This document shows positions 8,832 to 17,374 of a stretch of DNA of 64,000 nt, in pieces. The notes under the pieces were generated by a model. The model did no database searches. It saw only the letters and a list, made by a program, of their open reading frames with translations, and had not been told where the DNA came from. Position numbers and translations under genes: made by a program. The stretch lies in the IMG/VR virus record IMGVR_UViG_3300034101_004588, positions 124,001 through 188,000 of that record. One strand, written 5' to 3'. Every line of letters begins with the position of its first letter. Positions within the stretch are counted from its first letter, which is position 1. Origin of the DNA: a virus.

Positions 8832-9283
8832 GGTTGTACAATCCAAAAATTGCTATTGATTTCTTCTGCATAATAATCTGGTATAAAAGAAGAATGTGTT
8901 TTTTTAAAAACCGAGGCGGTTTGTACTCTTTCACACATAGATGTTTTTAATTTTTTAATAGTGTATTTAAAAGTTTCTCCTGTATCTGCAATGTCGTCAA
9001 CTATCAAAATATTGGCATCTTGTAAAATTTTATAATGTTCATCTAAAGATTGATATTCCTGAATCTTTGTTTGGTTATATTTATCATAAGATCTCAAACC
9101 CAAATTAAGACAAGTTACATCATAATGTTCTGCTAATATTACTCCGGGAATTAATCCACCTTTGCCAATAGCTATTATTATATTAGGTGTAACTTCAATT
9201 TTATTTTTTAAATTTTTAACTAAATTATCATAAGTTTCCCAATAATAATATTTTTTTTCTATTGTGCTATTTTCTGTCGTCAT
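8819..9283 (-). CDS. Purine/pyrimidine phosphoribosyltransferase
   Basis: A 154-residue type I PRTase: hydrophobic strand and PPi loop IAIGKGGLIPG (near 38-47) and the PRPP-binding signature ILIVDDIADTGET (near 92-104). It transfers or recovers a base on PRPP; size and the first loop fit xanthine-guanine-type enzymes. The ATG at 9283 is chosen over a TTG at 9289. It lies between QueD and an AAA protein, and with the GuaC-like reductase suggests purine salvage. Confidence 0.8.
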   Translation of the reverse strand: MTTENSTIEKKYYYWETYDNLVKNLKNKIEVTPNIIIAIGKGGLIPGVILAEHYDVTCLNLGLRSYDKYNQTKIQEYQSLDEHYKILQDANILIVDDIADTGETFKYTIKKLKTSMCERVQTASVFKKTHSSFIPDYYAEEINSNFWIVQPWEM

Positions 9284-9815
9284 ATTCAATCTCTCCCATT
9301 TTTTGTTTATATGTTTCCAATTCTGATTTTCGGTGATTTAAAAAATTGTTTTGTTCTGATAAACTATAAGAATCTACATAACAGTCTGTATAACAATTAG
9401 GTGTTTCATATAATCTTATTTTTTGTAATTTAAGATGTTTGTTATTTAATAAATAGCTTATTGCTAAAAACATTTCTTTAGCAATATTTTCCACTGAAGG
9501 ATTGCAATAACCGTCAATTCCATTTAAAGACATAAACCATATTTTAGATTTAGTAGATTCGCAAGCCGAAATAACATGATGATCTTTCGGGTTCACTATG
9601 GTTCCGTGATCTAACATATCATCAATCCATTGACATCCTACTCTCTTGATTTCTTTAAAATCTATAGCATAACCAATACTTTCCATTTGGTCAAACTTAA
9701 ATTCCAATTCATAAAGATAGGTATGCCCGTGTAAATTAAAACATTTCATTCTCTCATTCATAACGCGATGAGCTGAATCGAAAGTTCCTTTACGTGTGAT
9801 AGTTTGATATGCCAT
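9267..9815 (-). CDS. queD: 6-carboxytetrahydropterin synthase-like (QueD / PTPS family)
   Basis: A 182-residue protein with FDSAH (His16), catalytic-position Cys25, and HGH (His29, His31), which form the zinc site of the PTPS/QueD fold. D-H-G, an ENIAK helix and a late L-Y-E-T-P strand complete the family pattern. QueD makes the 7-deazaguanine precursor from dihydroneopterin triphosphate. In phages this pathway can feed DNA modification with 7-deazaguanines or tRNA queuosine. No QueC, QueE, FolE or DpdA is visible in this window. Confidence 0.85.
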   Translation of the reverse strand: MAYQTITRKGTFDSAHRVMNERMKCFNLHGHTYLYELEFKFDQMESIGYAIDFKEIKRVGCQWIDDMLDHGTIVNPKDHHVISACESTKSKIWFMSLNGIDGYCNPSVENIAKEMFLAISYLLNNKHLKLQKIRLYETPNCYTDCYVDSYSLSEQNNFLNHRKSELETYKQKMGEIEYDDRK

Positions 9816-9818
9816 AAT

Positions 9819-10145
9819 TTAATCTAAAGCCCAATTTTTAATCATTTTAAAACATTCTGGAGCTTTTTTCTCTGTTAATTTTCTTTCGTTTTTTTCTATT
9901 TCATAATACTCTATTATTTCACCGGTATGTTTATTTTCATTTTGATATTTTTCTATAAAAAAACTATCATAAATTTTATCTTCTATATCTTTCCACTTAT
10001 TTTCTAAAGCATCTTGAGCCGACCAAAGATTTGTGTAATATCCGAAAACCCGATGTTTATCTTTTAAACTTGAATAAGCAATAACATAATAAATATCATT
10101 TTTTAAATGTGGAATTTCGCCGGGTGCTACAGATGTTGGTCCCAT
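9819..10145 (-). CDS. Hypothetical protein
   Basis: A 108-residue protein with strand-forming start (IYYVIAYSSL), a charged middle and a Lys/Glu-rich end. It lies 3 nt before QueD in the same string. No function recognised. Confidence 0.5.
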   Translation of the reverse strand: MGPTSVAPGEIPHLKNDIYYVIAYSSLKDKHRVFGYYTNLWSAQDALENKWKDIEDKIYDSFFIEKYQNENKHTGEIIEYYEIEKNERKLTEKKAPECFKMIKNWALD

Positions 10146-10184
10146 ACTTTAATACATATTACAATAGTATTAAAAAGCAAAAAA

Positions 10185-10382
10185 TCAAATGTATTTGTTT
10201 TGATTTTTAATTTTATTAAGTTTTTGTTGAAACCTTCTTTTTCTTTCTCTTTTTTGTTTAGGAGTTTCAAAAGCTCTTTTAGAATAAAGTTGATCCATTA
10301 AACCATCATTAATAACTAATGTTTTTAATTTTTTTAAAGCAATATCTAAAAATTCTTTATTTTTTATTTTAATCGTGTACAT
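10185..10382 (-). CDS. rpsU: Phage-encoded small-subunit ribosomal protein bS21 homologue
   Basis: A 65-residue, strongly basic protein. The order matches bS21: a short strand (IKNKEF), the helix DIALKKLKTLVINDGL, an R-x-F-E-x-P-K-Q-K-R segment (RAFETPKQKR) and a basic C-terminal helix. bS21 sits near the anti-Shine-Dalgarno region of the 30S subunit. Phage-encoded bS21 is known from several large phages and is thought to replace the host protein to favour phage messages. That fits a phage whose own genes mostly lack Shine-Dalgarno sequences. Confidence 0.75.
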   Translation of the reverse strand: MYTIKIKNKEFLDIALKKLKTLVINDGLMDQLYSKRAFETPKQKRERKRRFQQKLNKIKNQNKYI

Positions 10383-10401
10383 AGTTAAAAATAATTATTA
10401 T

Positions 10402-11856
10402 TTAGTTATTTAAGGCATCTGCCAATAGCTGACCAACCTGGCTTACGGTTACAAAATTAGATAGTTTTTGATTTATCAATTGATTTGTTGCACTAAGATC
10501 TGTGGTAGTCGCTACGGCTGATAATCTTGCACCTATACTATCAGGTACTGTTATACTCGATAATGCAAAACTCCAAATATCTGCAGGATTTAATAAAGCA
10601 GTACCTACAGTATTATCTACAGGGACACCCCATGAAACAGCAGACGGAGAAGGCACTGCCATTGTTCCAATTAACCCCCCAGAAGCATAAACAGTACCTG
10701 TTCTTACACTTGAAACGGGTGGTAAACTAAAAGTTTCATAATCCGGTGTATAAAAATAAACAAATGTATTATTTCCACTTAATGCTTCTCTTATAACTGA
10801 TTTTACTGGTGTTGTTCCGGTTACTAAAGTCGGTGAATAAATAGCCACAGTACCATCTGAATTATCGTATGCATTACCATTAAAAGTAAGTGTGCCTGTA
10901 TTTTCAATAGCAGAAGCTCCTGTAACGCCCGCATAAGCTTCTCCAGTAATAAACATCGTCGCTATATTTCTGACACCTGTGAAATTAAGGTTCGTACCTC
11001 GAATTGTACCAGTACAATAAGCTATTCCTGCTGCACCATTATTATTGACGCCATATGTAGCACCATTTGCCCCATTACCACCTTCCATAATACCAACAAC
11101 GGTTACGGTTCCACCTGCATTATTAAAAACGCCACTAGAGCCAGTGTTTCTGCCGTACGCTGCTCCAGTTACAAACATTTGTCCAGCTGCTAAATTTCTA
11201 ATTCCATGATTTCCATTTTGGCCAGCTAATACTGTTCCGGTAATGTAAACTATTCCTGTTGATTCATTTGTAAGAGCATTGCATTGCATATTGTTGCCTA
11301 TTGCCTCTAAATTACCTATTATATTAAGTGTGCCTGTTGAAATATTTCTTATGCAATGAGCATTAGATGTACTTCCAGAAACAGAATTTCCTATTATATT
11401 TCCCGTATCAACATGATTACAATTTAATAAAGTAACAGTACTACTACGAAAATCTGCCCAAATAGTATAACCCGTATTCATGGTTAAACCGCCACCAGCC
11501 GTTGCTAAAACTGCTGCATTTGTATTTGCTAGATTAGTTATAGTAGCTACCGTTCTAGCAGTTCCTGTTCCAGTTCCAACTCCAGTAGCTAAAAATACCG
11601 CACCCACAGTATTGCTACCAGCACCAATAGAAGTAAAATTAGTAGAACCAATCGTAACAATTTCGTAATATTGCCCAATAACAAACGAACCCGCATTAAC
11701 TACTACATTATTAGTTGAACCTATTTGTATATTTTGATTAACCGTAACATCATAGCTGTTTAAATAGACAGTATCTCCAGCACTAGGTACAAGACCGGTG
11801 CTCCATACGGTATTATCATTCCAATTTCCGGTTTTTATTGCTTTTACTACGGCCAT
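10402..11856 (-). CDS. Tail-fibre-type structural protein, paralogue A
   Basis: A 484-residue, Gly/Thr/Asn/Val-rich protein predicted to be beta-helical. It opens with a module (VVKAIKTGNWNDNTVWSTG) typical of phage appendage proteins, followed by a roughly 45-residue insert ending in GTGTGTA, then repeated I-T-G-x(n)-N turns. The C-terminal region with DNTVGTALLNPADIW is shared with the next gene. It is probably a receptor-binding or decoration component. Composition is less AT-biased at third positions than neighbours. Confidence 0.65.
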   Translation of the reverse strand: MAVVKAIKTGNWNDNTVWSTGLVPSAGDTVYLNSYDVTVNQNIQIGSTNNVVVNAGSFVIGQYYEIVTIGSTNFTSIGAGSNTVGAVFLATGVGTGTGTARTVATITNLANTNAAVLATAGGGLTMNTGYTIWADFRSSTVTLLNCNHVDTGNIIGNSVSGSTSNAHCIRNISTGTLNIIGNLEAIGNNMQCNALTNESTGIVYITGTVLAGQNGNHGIRNLAAGQMFVTGAAYGRNTGSSGVFNNAGGTVTVVGIMEGGNGANGATYGVNNNGAAGIAYCTGTIRGTNLNFTGVRNIATMFITGEAYAGVTGASAIENTGTLTFNGNAYDNSDGTVAIYSPTLVTGTTPVKSVIREALSGNNTFVYFYTPDYETFSLPPVSSVRTGTVYASGGLIGTMAVPSPSAVSWGVPVDNTVGTALLNPADIWSFALSSITVPDSIGARLSAVATTTDLSATNQLINQKLSNFVTVSQVGQLLADALNN

Positions 11857-11857
11857 A

Positions 11858-13285
11858 TTATGTTAAAGTATCTATTAAAATTTTACCCATATCATTAGCA
11901 GTTACTGCATTTTTAAGTCTTTCTCCAATACTGCCTTCTGTATCTATATTGTTTTTTAAATAATCCCAAACATTTTCTGGTTTTAAAACCGCTGTTCCCA
12001 GCGTATTATCAACAGGTACATTATACACAACATTATTTAAAGACGGTATTTTACAATTTCCTATTAAATTATTATTAGCATAAAAGACACCATTTCTAAC
12101 ATCTTGTATTGCTGGATAATCCCATACACTATTATCAACTGTATAATATGTTACTGTTGTTGATAACCCATTTACAGCTCTTACCCTAACAGCTTGGGGC
12201 GGAATTGATAAATTCCTTATTTTTCTCACAAAAAAAGCAACATTACCGTTAATATCATCATATGAAGATCCTAAAAAATTAATATTTGTGGTTGTCGCAA
12301 AACTACTTGATGATACTCCATTAGCTGATGGTCCAGTTCCTGCATATACATTTCCGATTAAATTAAGTGTTCCTGCATCTATAGTAACCCCCCGACACGT
12401 TTGTCTTGGTCCACCATAAACATTTCCTGTAATATTAATAGTACCAGAACTACCTGTATTTACTACGCCCGCGTGGGCCGTGCCGTTAGATGAGCCACCG
12501 CCATAAACATCTCCAATGATATTTATTGTACCGGTACCGGTATTTACAGCACCATGTGAAGTTATAGATCCATTTCCTCCGCGAACAATACCGGTTATAT
12601 TAACTATCCCATTAGAAGTGTTTATAATTCCATAAGATGTGTTACCTCCAACACCACCATTTACTTCACCTGTTACATTAAATGTGCCACTTGAATTATT
12701 TCGAAAACTGGTATTATTTGCAAAACCGGCAAGCCCGCCCATCAAATTTCCAATAAAGTTTATAGTACTGTTACCTTCATGTGTATTACCAAATATATTG
12801 TTAGTTGCGCTGCCGTATGCCACACCTATTATTTCTATAATACCACCAGATGCTGTAATAGTTAATAATATAGATGTAGATGGACGTAACCAGCTATGTA
12901 TTCGTCTATTAGTGGATAAAGAAAATCCACCACCAACGGAAGCGCCAGCACCAGTATTCGCAGCATTTGTGAGAGTAGCAACGGTTCTAGCTATTCCCGT
13001 ACCGCTACCGGCAGCATTCGCAAGAAATATAGCGCCAACAGTATTAGAACCATTAACAGTAGTAAAGTTAGTAGTACCAATTTCTACTACTTCATACCAT
13101 TGTCCGCTTATAAATGAGCCAGCGTTAACATTATAATTATTTGTATCTCCAATTAAAACATCTTGGTCTATAGTAACTGTAAAAGTATTTGAATATACAG
13201 TATCTCCAGATGTTGGTACTGTCCCCGTACTCCATACTGTAGGATCAGACCAATTTCCAGATTTTACTGCTCGTACCGCTGCCAT
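11858..13285 (-). CDS. Tail-fibre-type structural protein, paralogue B
   Basis: A 475-residue paralogue of 10402-11856, one nucleotide away. N-terminus (AVRAVKSGNWSDPTVWSTG), the GSGTGIA insert and the DNTLGTAVLKPENVWDY C-terminal segment match closely, while the central repeats (NITGxVxGG units) have diverged. A duplication with conserved ends and variable middle suggests alternative adhesins on a common base. Confidence 0.65.
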   Translation of the reverse strand: MAAVRAVKSGNWSDPTVWSTGTVPTSGDTVYSNTFTVTIDQDVLIGDTNNYNVNAGSFISGQWYEVVEIGTTNFTTVNGSNTVGAIFLANAAGSGTGIARTVATLTNAANTGAGASVGGGFSLSTNRRIHSWLRPSTSILLTITASGGIIEIIGVAYGSATNNIFGNTHEGNSTINFIGNLMGGLAGFANNTSFRNNSSGTFNVTGEVNGGVGGNTSYGIINTSNGIVNITGIVRGGNGSITSHGAVNTGTGTINIIGDVYGGGSSNGTAHAGVVNTGSSGTINITGNVYGGPRQTCRGVTIDAGTLNLIGNVYAGTGPSANGVSSSSFATTTNINFLGSSYDDINGNVAFFVRKIRNLSIPPQAVRVRAVNGLSTTVTYYTVDNSVWDYPAIQDVRNGVFYANNNLIGNCKIPSLNNVVYNVPVDNTLGTAVLKPENVWDYLKNNIDTEGSIGERLKNAVTANDMGKILIDTLT

Positions 13286-13288
13286 TTA

Positions 13289-13570
13289 TTATAACCCCTT
13301 TAATTGAATAAACTCTTGTAATGCTTGTTGTACTTTAGCTACTGCTAATTGAGTTGCTTCGTCCGCACCAACAATGGTGCCTAGATATACAGGAATTGAT
13401 TGTTCGTCTACTTTTTCTACAACCCCGTTTTCTACTCTTGTAGGTATGAGCCGCATTGCTATATTAGCATCCGGTGTCCCGTCTTCTTTATACATTCCAT
13501 TAATTGCTAAATTAAGAGAATATTTGTCATATACTTTACCGTTAATAGTTTTAGGATTTGATGAATTCAT
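13289..13570 (-). CDS. Small tail-associated protein, hypothetical
   Basis: A 93-residue protein starting NSSNPKTINGKVYDKYSLNL, with an alanine/Gln-rich C-terminal helix. It sits 3 nt from the fibre paralogue and 11 nt from the next structural gene, so a tail assembly role is likely from position only. Confidence 0.5.
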   Translation of the reverse strand: MNSSNPKTINGKVYDKYSLNLAINGMYKEDGTPDANIAMRLIPTRVENGVVEKVDEQSIPVYLGTIVGADEATQLAVAKVQQALQEFIQLKGL

Positions 13571-13581
13571 AGTGTTAATAT

Positions 13582-15021
13582 TTAGATGTATACTGCAGAA
13601 AGTCTATCTGTCCAAGCGACGTTCGTAGCTTTTCCAGTAGCAGAAACTGTTCCTGTTGTTGTAAATACGGTTCTGTTAATAATCCAAACACTATTAGTAT
13701 CTAAAGAACCGGTTACTGCTTTACCAGAATAAGACGTATTTGGGATATAATCAAAACGATAAGTGTAAGTTATAATAGGCTGAGCTGATAAAGAAGATAA
13801 AGAAATGGTATTGCCATTAGATATAGATAAATTATAAGACGTCGAGTTCCAAGATAATGTTTGTGAATCGGTCTCAGCAGTTAAAAAGATATCTACTAAA
13901 TCTGTTCCACCGGAAAGAATTTTATTTGTAGTATTTAAATCTCCTTCTATATCTAAAATATTATTTGGTCCAGATAATTTACCGTCTGGTTTAAAAGTCC
14001 AATTATAATCATCTAATGTAGTTAAAACTATTTCATTATCTGTATTATCAAAAGTTATGCTGTTGTTATTTGAATCATAAGCATAAAAAGCCGATGGAGA
14101 TAAAGCAACTTTAACAAAAGATGATAAAGAAGTATTTTCCGATTCTAATGATAAAGTTTTTTCGTCTCCTATACGTATAGTGTCATCTGGTATAGATAAA
14201 GTACCATCTGCACTAAGAATAAAAGATTCTGTTCCAGCTATTAATCTATCGGGAAGACTCCCACTAGAAAATACTGATGCTAAATCAACGCCACCAGAAA
14301 GATATTGTCCAGTGACATTTAAAGTTCCGTCCATGGTACCGCCATTACGAAAGTCTCTAGCAAAATTACCATCTCCACCTCCACCCTCCGCAACTACTCC
14401 TCCGCGGAACTTAGAAAAAAATTCTTTGACCTGTTTTTCTACTATTTTATTAATAGATTTTTCTAAATTTTTATTTTCGTTCTTTTCTTCTTCTTTTTCT
14501 GTTTTATTATCTGCTTTTTCTAATTCTTGAACATAAACATTTTCTTTTATTTCTTCTTTTTTCTTTTTTGTGGGAAGCTTTTTAACAGATCTTTTTGAAA
14601 TGTTGATAGGTTCTTTTGAAGATTTAAGATTTTCTATTAATTCTAAAGCAGCTTTTTTAATGTTAGAGTTTTTAGTTTCTTCTAAATTTTGTTTAGGTTT
14701 TATAATTACCTTTTTTGTTTCTAAAGGTTCTAGATTATTTTCCTTTATATCTTCTACAATTTTAACAAGTTTTGGTGGAGAAGTTTTTAAAATGTTAACC
14801 AGTTTATGTAAAAAACCTTCTAAAGGTTCTTTAGAAGAATTGTCTGAAGCCTCTACTATTTCTTTGATTAATAAATTTTTATCTTCAACTACGTTTAAGG
14901 ATTCTTCTATTTTAACATTTTCTGTTGAAGGATTTTTTTCAGACAACAAAACATCTTTGATAGGTTTTTTTTGTTCTGTAGCTTTTTTATATAAATTTAA
15001 AACTTCTTCCGTAGAATCCAT
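13582..15021 (-). CDS. Tail-fibre-type protein with long charged N-terminal helix
   Basis: A 479-residue protein. Residues 1-200 are Lys/Glu-rich and helical (likely coiled coil), followed by a Gly-rich hinge (VVAEGGGGDG), then a beta-rich fibre body beginning NGGTMDGTLNVTGQYLSGG, a motif common in phage short-fibre proteins. The C-terminal domain has strands and an SVWIINRTVF segment. It is probably an elongated tail appendage; it lies at the upstream end of the 10402-15021 structural cluster. Confidence 0.6.
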   Translation of the reverse strand: MDSTEEVLNLYKKATEQKKPIKDVLLSEKNPSTENVKIEESLNVVEDKNLLIKEIVEASDNSSKEPLEGFLHKLVNILKTSPPKLVKIVEDIKENNLEPLETKKVIIKPKQNLEETKNSNIKKAALELIENLKSSKEPINISKRSVKKLPTKKKKEEIKENVYVQELEKADNKTEKEEEKNENKNLEKSINKIVEKQVKEFFSKFRGGVVAEGGGGDGNFARDFRNGGTMDGTLNVTGQYLSGGVDLASVFSSGSLPDRLIAGTESFILSADGTLSIPDDTIRIGDEKTLSLESENTSLSSFVKVALSPSAFYAYDSNNNSITFDNTDNEIVLTTLDDYNWTFKPDGKLSGPNNILDIEGDLNTTNKILSGGTDLVDIFLTAETDSQTLSWNSTSYNLSISNGNTISLSSLSAQPIITYTYRFDYIPNTSYSGKAVTGSLDTNSVWIINRTVFTTTGTVSATGKATNVAWTDRLSAVYI

Positions 15022-15063
15022 GATTATCTACTTATAAACATTTTACAAAATTCTCTGTATAAG

Positions 15064-15135
15064 CATCCTCGACGAGATTTGAACTCGTGATAACTCCGTG
15101 AAAGGGAGCTGTGATAACCACTTCACTACGAGGAC
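15064..15135 (-). tRNA. tRNA-Glu(UUC)
   Basis: Minus-strand cloverleaf: acceptor GTCCTCG / CGAGGAT, anticodon loop CTTTCAC (anticodon TTC), T-loop TTCAAAT. CCA is not encoded. G1-U72 is a wobble pair. Confidence 0.85.
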
Positions 15136-15184
15136 TAGCTAAATAATTATTCGTTTAATTTTAAAAAAATCAAGAAATATTTAA

Positions 15185-15388
15185 TTATTCTTCTGGATAA
15201 AGATCATCAACAAATCCTTCGTCTTCTGCATAATGCCTGACTTTACTGAAGATATTAATGTTTTTTACAGGTTTACTACTAGTTATTTCCCAATCATCAT
15301 CTTCTAATACACTAATTGAAAAATCTATGCCGTAAAGTTTGATATTGAACCTTTTAACTACTTTAGGCTTTCTTTTTTTACGACTCAT
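15185..15388 (-). CDS. Hypothetical small protein
   Basis: A 67-residue protein starting MSRKKRKPKVVKRF at the ATG 15388; an in-frame start 24 nt upstream is possible. Basic N-terminus, a strand (FNIKLYGIDFSISVL), then an acidic end. The pattern 'IKLYGIDFSI...EDDDWEI' resembles the 35783-35977 product (LEFKKRKFEVFIKPYG...EIRTKK...DEGYVD). Both end with an 'EGFVDD/EGYVDT' motif, so they may be distant paralogues. Confidence 0.5.
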   Translation of the reverse strand: MSRKKRKPKVVKRFNIKLYGIDFSISVLEDDDWEITSSKPVKNINIFSKVRHYAEDEGFVDDLYPEE

Positions 15389-15422
15389 GATATACTTATA
15401 GTACGGCTTCATAAGTCGTAAA

Positions 15423-15497
15423 TGGCGTGCCCAGCAGGACTCGAACCTGCAACCTACAGCTTAGAAGGCTGTTGCTCTTCCATTGAGCTATGAGCAC
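15423..15497 (-). tRNA. tRNA-Arg(UCU)
   Basis: Minus strand: acceptor GTGCTCA / TGGGCAC, anticodon loop CTTCTAA (TCT), canonical T-loop TTCGAGT. CCA is encoded (15423-15425). Confidence 0.9.
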
Positions 15498-15632
15498 TTA
15501 AAAATGGGGTATATCCCAACCATCTTCATGAGCTTCTTTTACTGCTTTATAATAATGGTATATAATAAAACTTACCACAGTTATAACACCTAAGCAAAAA
15601 CCTATACCCAAAGTTAATAATGTAGTTATCAT
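15498..15632 (-). CDS. Small single-span membrane protein
   Basis: A 44-residue frame from ATG 15632 to TAA 15498. Residues 1-24 (MITTLLTLGIGFCLGVITVV) form a transmembrane helix, followed by IIYHYYKAVKEAHEDGW. Its stop abuts the 5' end of tRNA-Arg. Small one-span proteins of this kind recur in the window (23245, 23905, 25025). Function unknown. Confidence 0.5.
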   Translation of the reverse strand: MITTLLTLGIGFCLGVITVVSFIIYHYYKAVKEAHEDGWDIPHF

Positions 15633-15671
15633 ATAATATATCTTATAAAAATTAATATGGAAACGCAACCT

Positions 15672-15848
15672 TTATTTTTTTAATTTTTGATATTCTTCGT
15701 AATACCAGTCTCTTTGATCTGCTATATCCCAAAGATCATTCATATTAAGCTCTAAAAGCTTATCAAGTATTACAATTTCTTTTTTAAGTCTTTCATTCTC
15801 TTTAAGAACATCCTTTAAAGTTTGATCTTTGTATTGTTTGTCAATCAT
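15672..15848 (-). CDS. Hypothetical coiled-coil protein
   Basis: A 58-residue frame from ATG 15848 to TAA 15672, overlapping the end of the lipoprotein gene by 8 nt. The heptad-like helix KDVLKENERLKKEIVILDKLL suggests a coiled coil; the end is WYYEEYQKLKK. Pairing with the upstream lipoprotein is compatible with an envelope role, but no spanin signature is certain. Confidence 0.5.
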   Translation of the reverse strand: MIDKQYKDQTLKDVLKENERLKKEIVILDKLLELNMNDLWDIADQRDWYYEEYQKLKK

Positions 15849-16017
15849 TTTCTTTTTTAAACCAAGGTTTCTTTAATGTTGTACCATCCCATATGCAGGG
15901 TATCTTCCAGTAATTAGTCTCATCGACTTTAGGTTTCAAAGGCTTTTCTAACTCATCCCAGATAGTACTACATCCAGTTAGTATAATTGTTAACGTAGAT
16001 ATAATTACCTTTTTCAT
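15841..16017 (-). CDS. Small lipoprotein
   Basis: A 58-residue frame from ATG 16017 to TGA 15841. The N-terminus MKKVIISTLTIILTGC has a basic start, hydrophobic core and lipobox L-T-G-C, predicting lipidation at Cys16. The mature part is short and Trp/Lys-rich. It is one of four small lipoproteins here, and could be an outer spanin or a superinfection factor. Confidence 0.6.
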   Translation of the reverse strand: MKKVIISTLTIILTGCSTIWDELEKPLKPKVDETNYWKIPCIWDGTTLKKPWFKKEND

Positions 16018-16025
16018 AACTTAAC

Positions 16026-16766
16026 TCAGGATTTATTATCTTTTTTATCATTCCGCCATTCGTAACCAATATTCTCTAAACATATCCGGGCTTTGTTGGC
16101 AAGGGATTGTAAACCAACCCAATCATTATGATAAATTTCGGATCTAATTTCAAAGCATTCCCAGATGTTAATAAGAGTATCCTTTATAATTTTGTTAGCT
16201 CTGTCAAGTTCATCATTAGCTGTTTCAAGGATATGACTATGCATCTTATAATAGTCTCTATCTCTATAAATCTCTTCAATCTGTTTACAGATCTCTTCAG
16301 TTTTTTTAGAAGGCTTTAACTTCTCTTCTGCCTCCATAGCCCTCTTTTTGAACTTCTCTGTCAGATCCCTCTGTTTATAAAATCTATCCTGAAAGTGTTC
16401 GAATGAATTTTTAACACTTTTTACTGAATTTTCTAACAGTTTAATTTCATCTTTTAGCTTTTCGTTTTCTAAGACATAACTAATGACAAGCTTTTGCTGC
16501 ATGTCATGAGCATCTTTCCAATTGATAGGAGGCACTTCGTTGAGTGCTTTATCTAGAGGAACTGTTCTACCCTCTTTGATATCATCCATAGCATTTTTAA
16601 ATTCATCAGGAATTTCTTCAATGTAAAAGATCTTACCTACTTCATACTCATGCCATATATGGGAAGGTACTTGCATATCCGTTCCATCTTCAAAGATAAA
16701 GAAGTACTTGTCAACCAAAGTACCACCATAAGTTGTCTTATCAATAATTGTCTTTTTGCTTTTCAT
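16026..16766 (-). CDS. Coiled-coil protein of unknown function
   Basis: A 246-residue protein. The first 80 residues include a strand-rich part (TYGGTLVDKYFFIFEDGTDM); residues 90-220 form long charged helices. No enzyme motif seen. The start lies 26 nt inside 16741-17145, in a gene string running from 23151 down to 16026. Confidence 0.5.
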   Translation of the reverse strand: MKSKKTIIDKTTYGGTLVDKYFFIFEDGTDMQVPSHIWHEYEVGKIFYIEEIPDEFKNAMDDIKEGRTVPLDKALNEVPPINWKDAHDMQQKLVISYVLENEKLKDEIKLLENSVKSVKNSFEHFQDRFYKQRDLTEKFKKRAMEAEEKLKPSKKTEEICKQIEEIYRDRDYYKMHSHILETANDELDRANKIIKDTLINIWECFEIRSEIYHNDWVGLQSLANKARICLENIGYEWRNDKKDNKS

Positions 16767-17145
16767 CTCTTTCTACTTTCTCTATAATCATTCTATCTGC
16801 AATTTTATAAACTTCAAAGAAGTCTTTCTTCTCACCCTCTTCAATGTAAAGCAATCTATCACTTACTGATTCAAGCTTTGTTACACACTCATGATTATCA
16901 TATCTGAGGAATGCTATAACATAGTTTGTTTCTTTATTCTTAAAGCAATTTTTATTGATTGAAAGACTTTCAGACTCAATATAGTCTCCTTCATCTTTCC
17001 AGCCATTTTTGAGATAGTTCTCAAGCTCACCCCAATACCTATTAGGATGATATTTTATAATAGCACATTCATATTCATGACCTTCAGGTTTTTTGCCTAG
17101 ATAGGCTATAGGTTCAGCTCCTATGTTATTAATTCTAACTTTCAT
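16741..17145 (-). CDS. Hypothetical protein
   Basis: A 134-residue mixed alpha/beta protein (start MKVRINNIGAEPIAYLGKKP) with a Lys/Glu-rich C-terminus. The overlap with the next gene indicates co-expression. No family recognised. Confidence 0.5.
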   Translation of the reverse strand: MKVRINNIGAEPIAYLGKKPEGHEYECAIIKYHPNRYWGELENYLKNGWKDEGDYIESESLSINKNCFKNKETNYVIAFLRYDNHECVTKLESVSDRLLYIEEGEKKDFFEVYKIADRMIIEKVERDEKQKDNY

Positions 17146-17146
17146 A

Positions 17147-17374
17147 TTAACTATGGCATCCTATTCTAACTTTGTACCCTTTGATGGTTGGGTGATTATA
17201 TTCATTCACACAACAGCATCCAAATGTTGAGCCTGTTTCCATCCAAGGCAGCCACTTATCTTTAAGATAATCAGGAATAACTGCAAGCCAATCCTCATCT
17301 CCACCATTAGTGCTGAGTTCTTGCAGTTCTTGAGGGGCAAGATGAAATGGCCAAATTTTAATAGGAGGGTTCAT
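17147..17374 (-). CDS. Hypothetical protein with a CCC motif
   Basis: A 75-residue protein with LAPQELQELSTNGGDEDWLA and a Cys-Cys-Cys stretch (FGCCCVNEY), ending RIGCHS. The cysteines could bind metal. It overlaps the preceding gene by ATGA coupling (17371-17374). Confidence 0.5.
   Translation of the reverse strand: MNPPIKIWPFHLAPQELQELSTNGGDEDWLAVIPDYLKDKWLPWMETGSTFGCCCVNEYNHPTIKGYKVRIGCHS

Noticed and set aside
12639-13136. Plus-strand frame (165 residues) over fibre paralogue B
   Set aside because: Shadow of the repetitive Thr/Gly-rich coding sequence; Pro/Val-rich product without homology signs.
10402-13285. Repeats in the fibre genes considered as a CRISPR-like or intergenic repeat array
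   Set aside because: They are in-frame coding repeats of a beta-helical protein, with variable unit length.
14570-15037. Long plus-strand frame (155 residues) over the fibre protein with the charged N-terminus
   Set aside because: It is antisense to a well-supported structural gene in a Lys/Glu-rich region whose complement stays open; the product is Ser/Phe/Leu-rich with no domain.
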